NCBI GenBank assembly: GCA_964534125.1
Contig: CAZHOJ010000005.1
Location: forward strand, 186,001 to 250,000
Origin: 2-02-FULL-55-14 sp964534125
Lineage (GTDB): Bacteria; Bacteroidota; Ignavibacteria; UBA10030
Direction: 5' to 3'
DNA length: 64,000 bases
The translations under genes were made by a program, and so were the position numbers. Below are positions 33,455 through 43,353 of the stretch, piece after piece; position 1 is the first letter of the stretch; each line of letters opens with the position of its first letter. The notes under the pieces were generated by a model. That model saw nothing but the letters and a program-made list of their open reading frames with translations, did no database searches and was not told the DNA's origin.

Positions 33455-35014
33455 TCAGCCGGCACACTCGCGAAGTGCGACCGGGAGATACTGGAGAAGA
33501 TCGGATGCCACGACAGAGCGCTCGCCGAGGACATCCGCCGCCAGATCACCCGCACGTCCGTGCAGGTAGGTCGCGGCGTACGATGCTTCGACCGACCCGA
33601 GCCCCTGCGTACGCAATGCCGCCAGACACCCCGCGAGGACATCCCCCGAACCGACGGTTGCCATGCCGGGATTTCCTGTCGGATTCAGATAACATGCTCC
33701 GTCAGGGCCGGCAACGACTGTCGGCGCACCTTTCAGGACCAATGTGGACCGGTTCTGCCGCGAGAAGGATCGGGCGGCTGCTATGCGTGTCCGTTCGATG
33801 ACGGCCGCTCCGAGGGAAACGAACCGGTCGAACTCACCCGTGTGAGGAGTGAGAATCCAATCGCGGGCACGCAGGAGTTTCAGAAGTTTCTCCGATCGTG
33901 ACAGGAGCGTGAGCGCATCCGCATCGATGACTGCTGGTCCCCGGTAGAGCGACAGAATACTCTCAAGGAAAGTCGCCGTGCCGGCGTTCAGCGAAAGTCC
34001 CGGGCCTATCAGAAGGACATCGGCCCACGGGAGCTTTTCTGCAACGGCTGCAATGGAATCCTCCGAGAAACTTCCCGCAGCAGAGCACGGGACCGGCGAG
34101 ACGATCTCATCGGTCCTCTTCCGCGCCATGATCGGATAGATGGTCTTCGGGACCATGAGTGTCACTGCACCGGCCCCCGAACGCAATGCGGCGTGGGCGG
34201 CCAGGTTCGGTGCTCCCGTGTACCCCTTTGAGCCGGCAACGACCAGCACCTTGCCGGCAGCATACTTATGCAGCCTGCGGGGGCGCCGGGGCAGCAGGTG
34301 GTGGACATCTCTGCGCTCGACGAGGAACGCCTCCTTGTCCGCTTTCGCCACCACTCCTCCGGGGATACCGATATCGACACATGTCACGTGGCCTGCATGC
34401 TCGCGTCCATCGTTGAGGAGCAGGCCGGCCTTCAGGAGTCCGAACGTTATCGTCATCGAGGCGGACACATGGCTTCCAGACGCGGTACCAGTGGTCGCAT
34501 CGATGCCCGAGGGGACATCCACAGCGACGACCGGGACCCCCGTCGTCCGCGTCCACTCTATCGCCTGTTTTTGGACACCCCTGGGCCGCCCCTGAAAACC
34601 TGTCCCGAAGATGGCGTCGACCACAAGTGCAAGCCTTCCGGGGATCGCACGCCTGAATGACGAGAACGGGACGACGGAGATGCGCGATCCCGGGAGCCGC
34701 GAGATCCTTCGAAGAATCTCAAAGTGTGAAGCGGCATCGCCCCTGATCTGAGCGGCAGGACATGTGAGAACGATGCGAACGTCGTAGCCCTGCTCAGCAA
34801 GGACCCTGCCGATGACGAATCCATCGCCACCGTTGTTCCCCTTGCCGCACAGAACCGCGACGACGTCACGCGTCGATGGAGGATAGACCCGGAGGATATA
34901 ATGCGCAGCGGCCGTTCCCGCCCTGTCCATCAGGAGCAGGCCGGGGATGCCGATCTTTGAGATGGTCGTCTCGTCGCACCACCTCATCTGCTCCGACGAT
35001 ACGACTGGTTGCAT
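33455..35014 (-). CDS. nnr: Bifunctional NAD(P)H-hydrate epimerase / ADP-dependent dehydratase
   Basis: 519 aa, a fusion of the YjeF N-terminal epimerase (about 1-215, with GKGNNGGDGFV and VDAIFGTGFQG) and the ribokinase-like dehydratase (about 230-519, with LTPHTGEFDR and NPGMATVGSGDVLAG). It repairs damaged NADHX and NADPHX. The NADH link to the adjacent nuo genes may be chance. It lies 15 nt after nuoN on the same strand. Complete. Confidence 0.95.
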   Translation of the reverse strand: MQPVVSSEQMRWCDETTISKIGIPGLLLMDRAGTAAAHYILRVYPPSTRDVVAVLCGKGNNGGDGFVIGRVLAEQGYDVRIVLTCPAAQIRGDAASHFEILRRISRLPGSRISVVPFSSFRRAIPGRLALVVDAIFGTGFQGRPRGVQKQAIEWTRTTGVPVVAVDVPSGIDATTGTASGSHVSASMTITFGLLKAGLLLNDGREHAGHVTCVDIGIPGGVVAKADKEAFLVERRDVHHLLPRRPRRLHKYAAGKVLVVAGSKGYTGAPNLAAHAALRSGAGAVTLMVPKTIYPIMARKRTDEIVSPVPCSAAGSFSEDSIAAVAEKLPWADVLLIGPGLSLNAGTATFLESILSLYRGPAVIDADALTLLSRSEKLLKLLRARDWILTPHTGEFDRFVSLGAAVIERTRIAAARSFSRQNRSTLVLKGAPTVVAGPDGACYLNPTGNPGMATVGSGDVLAGCLAALRTQGLGSVEASYAATYLHGRAGDLAADVLGERSVVASDLLQYLPVALRECAG

Positions 35015-35029
35015 GAGAAGAGCCTCGTC

Positions 35030-36457
35030 CTAGAGTCCCGGGGCAAGCATATCGAGCACCGCAGCGGGATACACTCCGATAAGAACGATGAGCACAGCAG
35101 AGAAGATGAGCGCCGCCATGACCGATGCGGCCGGCAGGGGCTGACGAACAACCTCCCCTTCCCGGAAGTACATCTGGACGACGATACAGAGGTAGTAATA
35201 TGCCCCGATCGCGCTCGTCAGCACGCCGATGACTGCGAGCCACACCATATCAGCCCGCACGGCCGCCATGAAGACGTAGTATTTGCCGATAAAACCTGCG
35301 AACGGCGGGATTCCCGTCAGGGAGAACATGAACAGCGCAAGCAATGCCGCCACACCGGGCTGCCGCTTCGACAGCCCCGCCAGCGACTCGACCGTCTGAC
35401 CTTCGTTCAGCACGCTCTCCATCCATCCTATGACGCCGAACGCTCCGAGCGTCGTGACCGCGTATGCGGCGAGGTAGAGCGCGACTCCATACATTCCCTC
35501 TGTGGTACCGGAGGCGACGCCTGTCAGCATGTACCCGGCGTGTGCGATGCTGGAATAGGCAAGGAGACGTTTCAGGTTCGACTGCGACAGGGCAACGATG
35601 TTGCCGAGGACCATCGAGAAAACGGCCAGATAGGCGATGACCAGTCCCGTGACGCTTCCGGAGATGTCGAACGTCCTGATGAACACCGTGATGAATCCGG
35701 CAAATGCTGCGGACTTGGCGCCGCTTGCCATCAGGCCGGTCACGACAGTGGGTGCGCCTTCATAGACATCCGGTGCCCACATGTGGAACGGGACCGCTGC
35801 CACCTTGAACCCGAACCCGACGATGAGCATTGCCGTTCCCAGGAGGAACAGGGGCTCGTTCGCCACGCCTGCATAGGTCCTCGAGATCACGTCCAGATTC
35901 GTCGATCCGCTGGCACCGAACACCAGTGCGATCCCGTACAGCAGGAACCCGGTCGCAAATGCTCCCAGCAGGAAGTACTTCAGCGCCGACTCCGTCGACC
36001 GATCGTCTGTCCGGAAGAATCCTGCGAGTACATACAGGCTCACGGACATCAGCTCGATGCCGAGGAACACGATCATCAGGTCGTTCGCATAGCCGATGAG
36101 CATCATGCCGGCGACAGCGAACAGCACCAGGATGTAGAACTCGCCCCGGTGCCGGCCAAGGTGCTCGAGATACTGCCTGGCATAGATGACAGTGATGAGC
36201 CCGCACAGGATCACCAGGAGAGCGATGAACGATGAGAACGGATCGACAGAGATCATCGAGAAGAAGGCCACTCCGGGCTGTGTGAACCCGAGTCCGGCCA
36301 GAAGGGCGGTCGCGGCCAGCCCCAGGAGGCTGAAGCCGTAGGCGAACAGGCCCTTCATGCCGGCAAATGCCTCGAGGAGGATGACCAGCATGATGGTCGC
36401 TGTCATGCTGAGGATAGGAGCGCCGAGCGTAAGGTCGAGTGAGGAGATCATCGTCAT
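35030..36457 (-). CDS. nuoN: NADH-quinone oxidoreductase subunit N
   Basis: 475 aa with about 14 helices. Antiporter-like core residues are visible in GIELMSVSLYVLAGFFR, AVPFHMWAPDVYEGAPT and NLKRLLAYSSIAHAGYM. It is one of three proton-pumping Mrp-like subunits of complex I in the inner membrane. It is the last gene of the nuoJKLMN run, 36 nt after nuoM. Confidence 0.95.
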   Translation of the reverse strand: MTMISSLDLTLGAPILSMTATIMLVILLEAFAGMKGLFAYGFSLLGLAATALLAGLGFTQPGVAFFSMISVDPFSSFIALLVILCGLITVIYARQYLEHLGRHRGEFYILVLFAVAGMMLIGYANDLMIVFLGIELMSVSLYVLAGFFRTDDRSTESALKYFLLGAFATGFLLYGIALVFGASGSTNLDVISRTYAGVANEPLFLLGTAMLIVGFGFKVAAVPFHMWAPDVYEGAPTVVTGLMASGAKSAAFAGFITVFIRTFDISGSVTGLVIAYLAVFSMVLGNIVALSQSNLKRLLAYSSIAHAGYMLTGVASGTTEGMYGVALYLAAYAVTTLGAFGVIGWMESVLNEGQTVESLAGLSKRQPGVAALLALFMFSLTGIPPFAGFIGKYYVFMAAVRADMVWLAVIGVLTSAIGAYYYLCIVVQMYFREGEVVRQPLPAASVMAALIFSAVLIVLIGVYPAAVLDMLAPGL

Positions 36458-36492
36458 CGTCTCAGATGGTCAAAGGAACAATCGTCATGGTG

Positions 36493-38082
36493 TCACGGAC
36501 GGACCGCATTCGCGTTCCGCGACGGGTCCAACACTGCAATGCCGCCTGCATGTCCCTGCTTCGCCTCGAGCACCTTTGTCACGACCGAGGTGGCAGTGCG
36601 TGCCGAGTGGGACAGGAAGGTCCCCGGGAAAACGCCGATCCAGACGATGAAGAGGATGATCGGGACGAGGACCGCGATCTCCCTTCTGTTGAGGTCGAAC
36701 ACGAAGTGGCCGCCATACGTGCCTCCTTCGCGCACAGGACCGAGCATGACCCGTTGGTACATCCACAGCAGATAGACAGCCGAAAAGATGACGCCGAGCG
36801 TCGAAAGAATGGCATACGCCTTGGTATCGAGGGCCTGCGATGTGAAGGCGCCGAGCAGGACCAGGAACTCTCCGACGAAGCCGTTCAGGCCGGGGAGCCC
36901 TATCGAAGAAAGCGATACGATCATGAGCATGGCCGCAAAGACCGGCATCAGCTTCGCCAGTCCGCCGTAGTCCGCGATCATGCGCGTGTGCGTGCGGTCG
37001 TATAGCATGCCGACGAGCAGAAAGAGAGCACCGGTGGACAGACCATGGTTGACCATCTGGATGATAGCCCCCTGCATCCCCTCCTCGGTCATCGAAAAGA
37101 TGCCAAGCATTACGAAGCCAAGGTGGGACACAGAGGAGTACGCGACAAGCTTCTTCATGTCGGTCTGGACCATAGCTACCAGGGCACCGTAGATGATGCC
37201 CACGACCGAGAGGACCGCAACGAAAGGCATTGCATTCCATGACGCCGTCGGGAAGAGCGGCAGGCAGTACCGGATGAACCCGAAGGTCCCCATCTTGAGG
37301 AGCACGCCTGCCAGCAGCACGCTTCCGGCCGTCGGTGCCTGTACGTGCGCATCCGGCAACCATGTGTGCAGCGGGAAGAGCGGCACCTTGATGGCGAAGC
37401 TGAGGGCGAACGCGAGGAACATCCACATCTGGACAGATGCGGGCAATCCCGGCCCGATCTCATACAGCTTCAGGATGTCCGTCGTGAATTGTCCGCCCGG
37501 CTGGAGCGTCGCCGAGTAGGCCAGGGCAAGGATCGCAACAAGCATCAGGAGCGAGCCGAAGAGTGTGTAGAGAAAGAACTTGACGGCTGCGTAGATGCGG
37601 TCAGCCCCTCCCCAGATGCCGATGATGAAGTACATCGGTATCAGCATCGCTTCCCAGAACACATAGAAGAGAAAGATGTCGAGCGAGGCGAACACGCCGG
37701 TCATGCCTACCTCGAGGAGCAGGATCATAATGGTGTACTCGCGGATCCTCTCCGTGATCGAGTTCCATGTCCCGATGAGGGCGATCGGCGTGAGGAAGGT
37801 CGTGAGCACCACGAGCAGCAGGGCCATGCCATCGAGGCCGACATGGTAGCTCACATTGAGCGTGGGGATCCAGGGGAGTTTCTCGACGAACTGGAAGCCC
37901 TCCGCCGCGAGATCGTACCCGCTCCACAGCAGCAACGAGACCGCGAACGTCACCAGGGTCACGCCGACCCCGACTCCCTTCACGGCCGACGAACCGGCGT
38001 TCTTCATGAACGCGAGCAGCAGCACACCTGCGAGCGGGAAGAAGATCGTGAGACTCAGGATACCGAAACTCGACTCTTGCAT
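36493..38082 (-). CDS. nuoM: NADH-quinone oxidoreductase subunit M
   Basis: 529 aa with about 14 helices. Typical motifs are YHVGLDGMALLLVVL, FYVFWEAMLIPMYFIIGIWG, VPLFPLHTWLPDAHVQAPTAG and KKLVAYSSVSHLGFVMLG. It is an antiporter-like proton-translocating subunit of complex I. It lies between nuoL and nuoN in a conserved order. Confidence 0.96.
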   Translation of the reverse strand: MQESSFGILSLTIFFPLAGVLLLAFMKNAGSSAVKGVGVGVTLVTFAVSLLLWSGYDLAAEGFQFVEKLPWIPTLNVSYHVGLDGMALLLVVLTTFLTPIALIGTWNSITERIREYTIMILLLEVGMTGVFASLDIFLFYVFWEAMLIPMYFIIGIWGGADRIYAAVKFFLYTLFGSLLMLVAILALAYSATLQPGGQFTTDILKLYEIGPGLPASVQMWMFLAFALSFAIKVPLFPLHTWLPDAHVQAPTAGSVLLAGVLLKMGTFGFIRYCLPLFPTASWNAMPFVAVLSVVGIIYGALVAMVQTDMKKLVAYSSVSHLGFVMLGIFSMTEEGMQGAIIQMVNHGLSTGALFLLVGMLYDRTHTRMIADYGGLAKLMPVFAAMLMIVSLSSIGLPGLNGFVGEFLVLLGAFTSQALDTKAYAILSTLGVIFSAVYLLWMYQRVMLGPVREGGTYGGHFVFDLNRREIAVLVPIILFIVWIGVFPGTFLSHSARTATSVVTKVLEAKQGHAGGIAVLDPSRNANAVRP

Positions 38083-38136
38083 TGCCTGCCTACCTTTTTG
38101 TCAGAATCTTGTTGGACCACCCACCCGAACCCGGTG

Positions 38137-40077
38137 TCACAGGAACAGCAGCACCGTCACAATGAACAGGATCCCCGCGACAAAATAGACCGCGTACGAC
38201 TGCGCTACACCCGACTGGATCCTGCGCAGCATTCCCGCCACACGCGTGACCAGGGCCGCCGAGCCATTGATCGAACCGTCGATGACCCCGACGTCGAAGA
38301 ACTTCCAAAGGAATTTCTCCGACGTGACATGGATAGGCCGGATAACCGCTGCATCGTACGCCTCATCCACGAAGTACTTGTTCAGCAACCAGCGATACGT
38401 ACCGGCGAAGCGCCGTGCCACCTCATCCGGCTTCTCGCGCGCACCGGAGTACCACCTCCATGCAACATAGATACCCGCGCCGGCAAGCCCGACCGACACC
38501 GCCATCAGGATATACTCGATGGCATGAATGTCATGAGGCGCCATCATCAGCGTACGGCGGGCTGGTTCGAAAACGGGGGCAAGCCAGTGCTCGAGGATGT
38601 TCGAGCCGCCGAGGCTGGGAGGAATTCCCAGGAAACCGCCGACAATGGACAATCCCGCGAGGGCCATCAGCGGCACCGTCATGGTCTTCGGCGCTTCGTG
38701 GGGGTGGACCTTGTGGTGGTCGAACCGCTCGGACCCTTCGAAGGTGAGCATGACCAGACGGAACATGTAGAATGCTGTCATGACCGCGCCCAGGGCACCA
38801 AGAACCCACAGGACGGGATGTCCGTACTCAGAGGAGAAGGAGAGCCAGAGGATCTCATCCTTGCTGAAGAACCCGGCGAACGGGGGAATACCAGCGATGG
38901 CGATGGCCCCGATAACGAACGTCCAATACGTGACGGGCAGATACTTCTTGAGCCCTCCCATCTTCTGGATATCCTGCTCCTCATGCATGGCATGGATGAC
39001 CGCGCCCGATCCGAGGAAGAGGAGCGCCTTGAAGAACGCGTGCGTGACGAGGTGAAAGATGCCCGCGCTGAACGCGGCCACGCCCATCGCAAGGAACATG
39101 TAGCCCAGCTGACTGACCGTGGAATACGCAAGGACCTTTTTGATGTCATTCTGCACCAGACCGATCGTCGCAGCGAAAACGGCCGTCACGACGCCGACGA
39201 CAGCGACGATCATGAGCGCATCCGGCGCAAGGGCGTAGATCGGGGAGCAGCGGGCGACCATATACACGCCCGCCGTGACCATCGTCGCTGCGTGAATGAG
39301 AGCGCTGACGGGCGTCGGACCAGCCATGGCGTCCGGCAGCCACACGAACAGCGGTATCTGGGCCGATTTGCCGGTCGCTCCCACGAACAGCATAACGGAG
39401 ATCCAGAACGCAACGGCCACACCGGGCGTCATCACGCTCGCCTTGCTCATGACCGTCGTGAACGACAGGGAACCGAACGTCAGAAAAATGAGGAACATAC
39501 CAATAAGGAATCCGGCATCCCCGATCCTGTTGACGACAAAGGCCTTCTTTGCGGCGTCGCCGGTGAAGGTCTTCTCGTACCAGAACCCGATGAGCAGGTA
39601 CGAGCACAGCCCCACTCCCTCCCAGCCGAGGAACATCAGAAGGAAGTTCTCCGCGAGGACGAGGTTCAGCATGGCGAAGATGAACAGGTTCATGTACGTG
39701 AAGAACCGCCAGAACCCCCGGTCGCCGTGCATGTACCCTATCGAATACACATGGATGAGGAACCCGACGCCCGTGACGACAAGCGTCATGACGATCGACA
39801 GCTGGTCGATCTGATAGGCGACCGAAACGCCGAAGGAGCCGGCTGTCGCCGTGAAGGTGTCGATCCACGGGAACAGGACGATGACCGACCGGCGCGCGTC
39901 GGCGGGGAGAGCCATCATCTCGAAGAGGATGAGGACGGCGAGGACGAAGGACGCCCCGACCATGCCGCTGCCGATGGTCCCGATCAGCTTCTCCGATCGG
40001 ATACGCGGGCCGGCAAGCCCGAGGAACAGGAAGCCCACGAGGGGGAACAGGACGATGAGGGGTGCGTAAGGTATCAT
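38137..40077 (-). CDS. nuoL: NADH-quinone oxidoreductase subunit L
   Basis: 646 aa, with the antiporter-like core (AYQIDQLSIVMTLVVTGVG, LLMFLGWEGVGLCSYLLIGF, IPLFVWLPDAMAGPTPVSAL) and the C-terminal extension that forms the lateral helix of complex I (about 520-646). It is the distal proton-pumping subunit. The gene lies 34 nt after nuoK. Complete and of normal length. Confidence 0.96.
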   Translation of the reverse strand: MIPYAPLIVLFPLVGFLFLGLAGPRIRSEKLIGTIGSGMVGASFVLAVLILFEMMALPADARRSVIVLFPWIDTFTATAGSFGVSVAYQIDQLSIVMTLVVTGVGFLIHVYSIGYMHGDRGFWRFFTYMNLFIFAMLNLVLAENFLLMFLGWEGVGLCSYLLIGFWYEKTFTGDAAKKAFVVNRIGDAGFLIGMFLIFLTFGSLSFTTVMSKASVMTPGVAVAFWISVMLFVGATGKSAQIPLFVWLPDAMAGPTPVSALIHAATMVTAGVYMVARCSPIYALAPDALMIVAVVGVVTAVFAATIGLVQNDIKKVLAYSTVSQLGYMFLAMGVAAFSAGIFHLVTHAFFKALLFLGSGAVIHAMHEEQDIQKMGGLKKYLPVTYWTFVIGAIAIAGIPPFAGFFSKDEILWLSFSSEYGHPVLWVLGALGAVMTAFYMFRLVMLTFEGSERFDHHKVHPHEAPKTMTVPLMALAGLSIVGGFLGIPPSLGGSNILEHWLAPVFEPARRTLMMAPHDIHAIEYILMAVSVGLAGAGIYVAWRWYSGAREKPDEVARRFAGTYRWLLNKYFVDEAYDAAVIRPIHVTSEKFLWKFFDVGVIDGSINGSAALVTRVAGMLRRIQSGVAQSYAVYFVAGILFIVTVLLFL

Positions 40078-40111
40078 GAGATTCTCTGGCAGAATGACAT
40101 TCAGGATCCGG

Positions 40112-40414
40112 TCACCATTTCAGGATCGAGACCTCTTCGAGGTTGACCGTGTGCTTCTTCCGGAAGAGCGAGATGATGATCGCCAATCCAACGGCGGCCT
40201 CCGCAGCCGCGACCGTCATGACGAAGAAGACGAGTATCTGGCCGCTGATGTTGCCGAAGTACGATGAATACGCCACGAGCGTCAGGTTCACAGCATTGAG
40301 CATGAGCTCGATGGACATGAAGACGATGAGCGCGTTCCGGCGGGTGATGACCCCTGTCGCCCCGATGATGAAGACGACGGCGCTCAGCGAGAGGTAGTAC
40401 GAAAGGGGGATCAT
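40112..40414 (-). CDS. nuoK: NADH-quinone oxidoreductase subunit K
   Basis: 100 aa with three membrane helices. The motif NALIVFMSIELMLNAVNLTLV carries the conserved glutamate in helix 2 (about E36), and AAEAAVGLAIII carries the one in helix 3. It belongs to the proton-coupling chain between the quinone site and NuoN. It overlaps nuoJ by 4 nt (ATGA), so the two are translationally coupled. Confidence 0.95.
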   Translation of the reverse strand: MIPLSYYLSLSAVVFIIGATGVITRRNALIVFMSIELMLNAVNLTLVAYSSYFGNISGQILVFFVMTVAAAEAAVGLAIIISLFRKKHTVNLEEVSILKW

Positions 40415-40926
40415 GCGTTGACTTCCTTTTTCTTGGCGAGGACCACCGCCCCGACGATGGCGGCCGTCAGCAGAAGTGATGTGACCTCGAAGGGGAACAG
40501 GAACGTCGTGAAGAGCTGCCGCCCGATCTCCTCGACCGTTCCGATGGCGATCGCCCGCTCGACGTTCTTCTCCGGGAGGCCGGCCCCAGCCGTCATGATA
40601 ATGTAGATGAGTTCCATCAGCAGCGCGAACGCCATCCCGGCCCCGACGATCTTCCGCAGGGAGATGCCCTCGGAGAGCTTCCGCTCATCGCCGAGGTTCA
40701 GTAGCATGATCACGAACAGGAAGAGGACCATGATGGCCCCCGCGTAGACGAGGATCTGGATGATGGCGATGAACTGCGCGTTCAGCGTCAGATAGAGCCC
40801 GGCAAGGCAGAGGAAGTTCAGAATGAGGTACATCGCCGATACGACAGGATTCCGGCGCGTCACCGTGAGGATCGCCGATGCGATGGCGACTGTGCCGAGC
40901 ACGTAGAAGAAGATTTCTTCGAGCAT
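40411..40926 (-). CDS. nuoJ: NADH-quinone oxidoreductase subunit J
   Basis: 171 aa with five membrane helices. NPVVSAMYLILNFLCLAGLY and QILVYAGAIMVLFLFVIMLL are the conserved NuoJ segments. It is a membrane subunit near the E-channel of complex I. It is the first nuo gene of this run. The preceding genes (nuoA-I) are not in the window; an ABC exporter lies upstream instead. Confidence 0.93.
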   Translation of the reverse strand: MLEEIFFYVLGTVAIASAILTVTRRNPVVSAMYLILNFLCLAGLYLTLNAQFIAIIQILVYAGAIMVLFLFVIMLLNLGDERKLSEGISLRKIVGAGMAFALLMELIYIIMTAGAGLPEKNVERAIAIGTVEEIGRQLFTTFLFPFEVTSLLLTAAIVGAVVLAKKKEVNA

Positions 40927-40955
40927 AAGCGTCAGACCTTCGAATGATCACAGAC

Positions 40956-42194
40956 TCAGGAACGAACGATCCACTGATACAACTGGCCGAGCGAGGGTCG
41001 CTTCCCGTACACAAGGATCGCTATCCGGAAGACCTTTCCCGCGACCCACATCGTGAACAACGCCGAGACCGCCAGAACGCCGAGGGTCCCCGCGATCTCC
41101 CAGGGCTCCGGCATCTCGATGGGCATCCGCAGGACCATGAACGCCGGGGTGAGCACCGGAATGAACGAGAGCACCCTGATGAACGTCGCGTCCGGATTCT
41201 GCATCGCCGGGATGGCGAGCACGATCGGAAACACGAGGAGCAGGCTCACATAGCTGGTGATCTGCTGCGCCTCCTGCTCCGTCGTGACGGGGGACCCCGC
41301 AGTGACGAAGATCCCGGCGTAGAGCAGATAGCCCAGCGCAAAATACAAAAAAGAGTACAACAGCACGTCGAACTGGAAAGAAACATCGCCGGACCGGAGT
41401 GCAATGGCCAGGATGCCCAGGAGCCAGACGGCCATCTGGACGAGGCCCAGCCCGCTCAGGCCGAGGATCTTCCCCGTCATCAGGTCCTGCGAGGAGCAGG
41501 AAGACAGGAGCACTTCGATGACCCGGTTCTGCTTCTCCTCGACCACGCTCCGGATGAGCATCTGCCCGGAGGTCATGATGAGGAACATCAGCATCATCAG
41601 GATGATATAGGAGGAAAAGAAGGTCTCCAGGAAGCCGGATTCCGACTCCTCCCCCGTATCGGATATCTTGATGGACCTGACGGACACATCGGTCAACAAG
41701 GACTGCACCTCAACAGGATCGAACCCGCGCGCGCTGAGGCGCCGCTCCACGATGAGCTCCTCTATCATCCTCGAGAACCGTTCCTGTACCCTGATATTCC
41801 CGACATTCTTCGCCCGGTATTCGATGCGCCCCGAGTCGAAGACAGAGGCCGGCACCGTAAAGAAGCCCTCGATGTCCTCAGCCGCCAGGGCACGCAAAGC
41901 TTCCTGCAGGGGATCAGCGGTCTCCATCCCGAACACATTGACGAGGTACATCGGCGAACCATCATCCCTCGTGTACTTCGCTGCAAGCCGTTCCCCGAGC
42001 GGTCCGCCCAGTTCCCCGGTCCCGTCCACCATCCCGATCGTCAGTGTGCGGTCGTCCTCCTGCGAGGCCAGCAGTCCGGGCAGGACCCCGAACACCACGA
42101 TGATGACCGGCATCAGGACCAGGGAGATGATGAAGGCCTTGGATCTGACCTTCTCGAGGAACTCCCATTTCGCAACGACGAAAGCCTTGTTCAT
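40956..42194 (-). CDS. ABC-2 type transporter permease (NatB-like)
   Basis: 412 aa from the ATG at 42194, with GGAGG upstream and overlapping the ATPase stop. It has an N-terminal helix (MNKAFVVAKWEFLEKVRSKA), a large extracytoplasmic domain (about 45-190), and five to six C-terminal helices with QNRVIEVLLSSCSSQDLMTG and LLVFPIVLAIPAM motifs. This is the NatB-like half of an export system. It is coupled by 4 nt to its ATPase. The substrate is unknown; NatAB exports sodium in Bacillus, but that is not shown here. Confidence 0.85.
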   Translation of the reverse strand: MNKAFVVAKWEFLEKVRSKAFIISLVLMPVIIVVFGVLPGLLASQEDDRTLTIGMVDGTGELGGPLGERLAAKYTRDDGSPMYLVNVFGMETADPLQEALRALAAEDIEGFFTVPASVFDSGRIEYRAKNVGNIRVQERFSRMIEELIVERRLSARGFDPVEVQSLLTDVSVRSIKISDTGEESESGFLETFFSSYIILMMLMFLIMTSGQMLIRSVVEEKQNRVIEVLLSSCSSQDLMTGKILGLSGLGLVQMAVWLLGILAIALRSGDVSFQFDVLLYSFLYFALGYLLYAGIFVTAGSPVTTEQEAQQITSYVSLLLVFPIVLAIPAMQNPDATFIRVLSFIPVLTPAFMVLRMPIEMPEPWEIAGTLGVLAVSALFTMWVAGKVFRIAILVYGKRPSLGQLYQWIVRS

Positions 42195-43351
42195 GGGGTG
42201 CCCTCCGGAGGGCCACCCGCCTGCTCCGCTCTCGTCACCTTCCAATAACGGTACCCGACGAAGCCAAGGATCAGAACGAAGAAGCCGATCATACGAACAT
42301 CAGGTTGTTCTGCCAGGAACTCCCGAATGAGCATCGCAAGGGCGACAAGTCCTCCCAATCCGATGCGAAGAAGATCCATCGGGGCCGGTTTGCGTGATAC
42401 GTTCTTCTTTCCCGAACGCGGCAATCCCTCGATCGTCTTGGCCGCGGCCTCCTGGATCTTCTCCTCGCCCCCGACCACAGAGACGAAGATCGATTGGAGT
42501 GAGGGCTCCCGGACTTCGAATTTCTGGACATTCAGCTTCGATGCCACAGTTGTCAGGAGCGTCCCGGCCTTCGACAGATCGTCGAGCTCGAGCTCCGCGG
42601 CGTTCGGATACACATCCGCTCTTTTGACCCCTTTCACCTTCGCAAGGAAGCTTCCATCGCCATCGAACTCCACATGCACTGTGTTCGTCCCATGCGCCTT
42701 CTTGATGTCACGGATGCCACCCTGCAAGACCACCCTGCCAAGATTGATGAGGCTGATGTTGTCGCAGAGCCTCTCGACCTGTTCCATCTGGTGCGTCGAG
42801 AAGACGATGGCGACGTTGCTCTTTCGGAGCTCGATGAGGATGTCCTTGAGCAGGATCTGATTGACAGGGTCGAGGCCGGAGAACGGCTCGTCGAGAACGA
42901 GAAGGTCGGGCGTATGAATGAGGGCGGTGATGATCTGGACCTTCTGCTGGTTCCCCTTCGACAGCTCTTCGACCTTCGCGTGGGCCATATGCCCGAGGTC
43001 GAACCGCTCCAGCCAGCGGATGGCTTGCGGCCTTGCTTCAGCCGCTGCCACTCCCTTGAGAGCGGCGAAATAGAGGATCGTGTTGAGGATCTTGCTCTTC
43101 TTGTAGAGGCCCCGTTCCTCCGGCAGATAACCGATGGAGTTCCAGAGCTCACGGGAGAAGGGTTCACCGTCGAAGGTGATCGTACCGGAATCGGGCTTGA
43201 TGATATCGAGGATGGTCCTGATGGTCGTGGTCTTCCCGGCCCCGTTCGGACCGAGGAGACCATACATCTCTCCGCGACGCACCTCGAGCGAGATGTCGTC
43301 GACTGCCACAACTCTGTCAAAGGTCTTTCGGAGATGGGAAACGACGAGCAT
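42191..43351 (-). CDS. ABC transporter ATP-binding protein with C-terminal membrane helices
   Basis: 386 aa from the ATG at 43351 (MLVVSHLRKTFDRVVAV); the longer frame runs into asnS. Walker A is GLLGPNGAGKTTTIR, the signature is LSKGNQQKVQ, and Walker B is LLVLDEPFSGLDP. After the NatA-like ATPase domain and its C-terminal accessory region (about 225-310), a tail with two predicted membrane helices (IGLGGLVALAML and IGFFVLILGFVGYRYW) is added. It energises the adjacent NatB-like permease. The membrane tail is unusual for this family. Confidence 0.87.
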   Translation of the reverse strand: MLVVSHLRKTFDRVVAVDDISLEVRRGEMYGLLGPNGAGKTTTIRTILDIIKPDSGTITFDGEPFSRELWNSIGYLPEERGLYKKSKILNTILYFAALKGVAAAEARPQAIRWLERFDLGHMAHAKVEELSKGNQQKVQIITALIHTPDLLVLDEPFSGLDPVNQILLKDILIELRKSNVAIVFSTHQMEQVERLCDNISLINLGRVVLQGGIRDIKKAHGTNTVHVEFDGDGSFLAKVKGVKRADVYPNAAELELDDLSKAGTLLTTVASKLNVQKFEVREPSLQSIFVSVVGGEEKIQEAAAKTIEGLPRSGKKNVSRKPAPMDLLRIGLGGLVALAMLIREFLAEQPDVRMIGFFVLILGFVGYRYWKVTRAEQAGGPPEGTP

Positions 43352-43353
43352 GG

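Noticed and set aside
37345..40146. A 933-codon open frame on the plus strand
   Set aside because: It lies entirely antisense to nuoM and nuoL, is very rich in Arg, Glu, His and Asp, and matches no family. It is a by-product of GC-rich codon use.
40944..42248. A 434-codon open frame on the plus strand
   Set aside because: It is antisense to the ABC permease and has biased composition without motifs.
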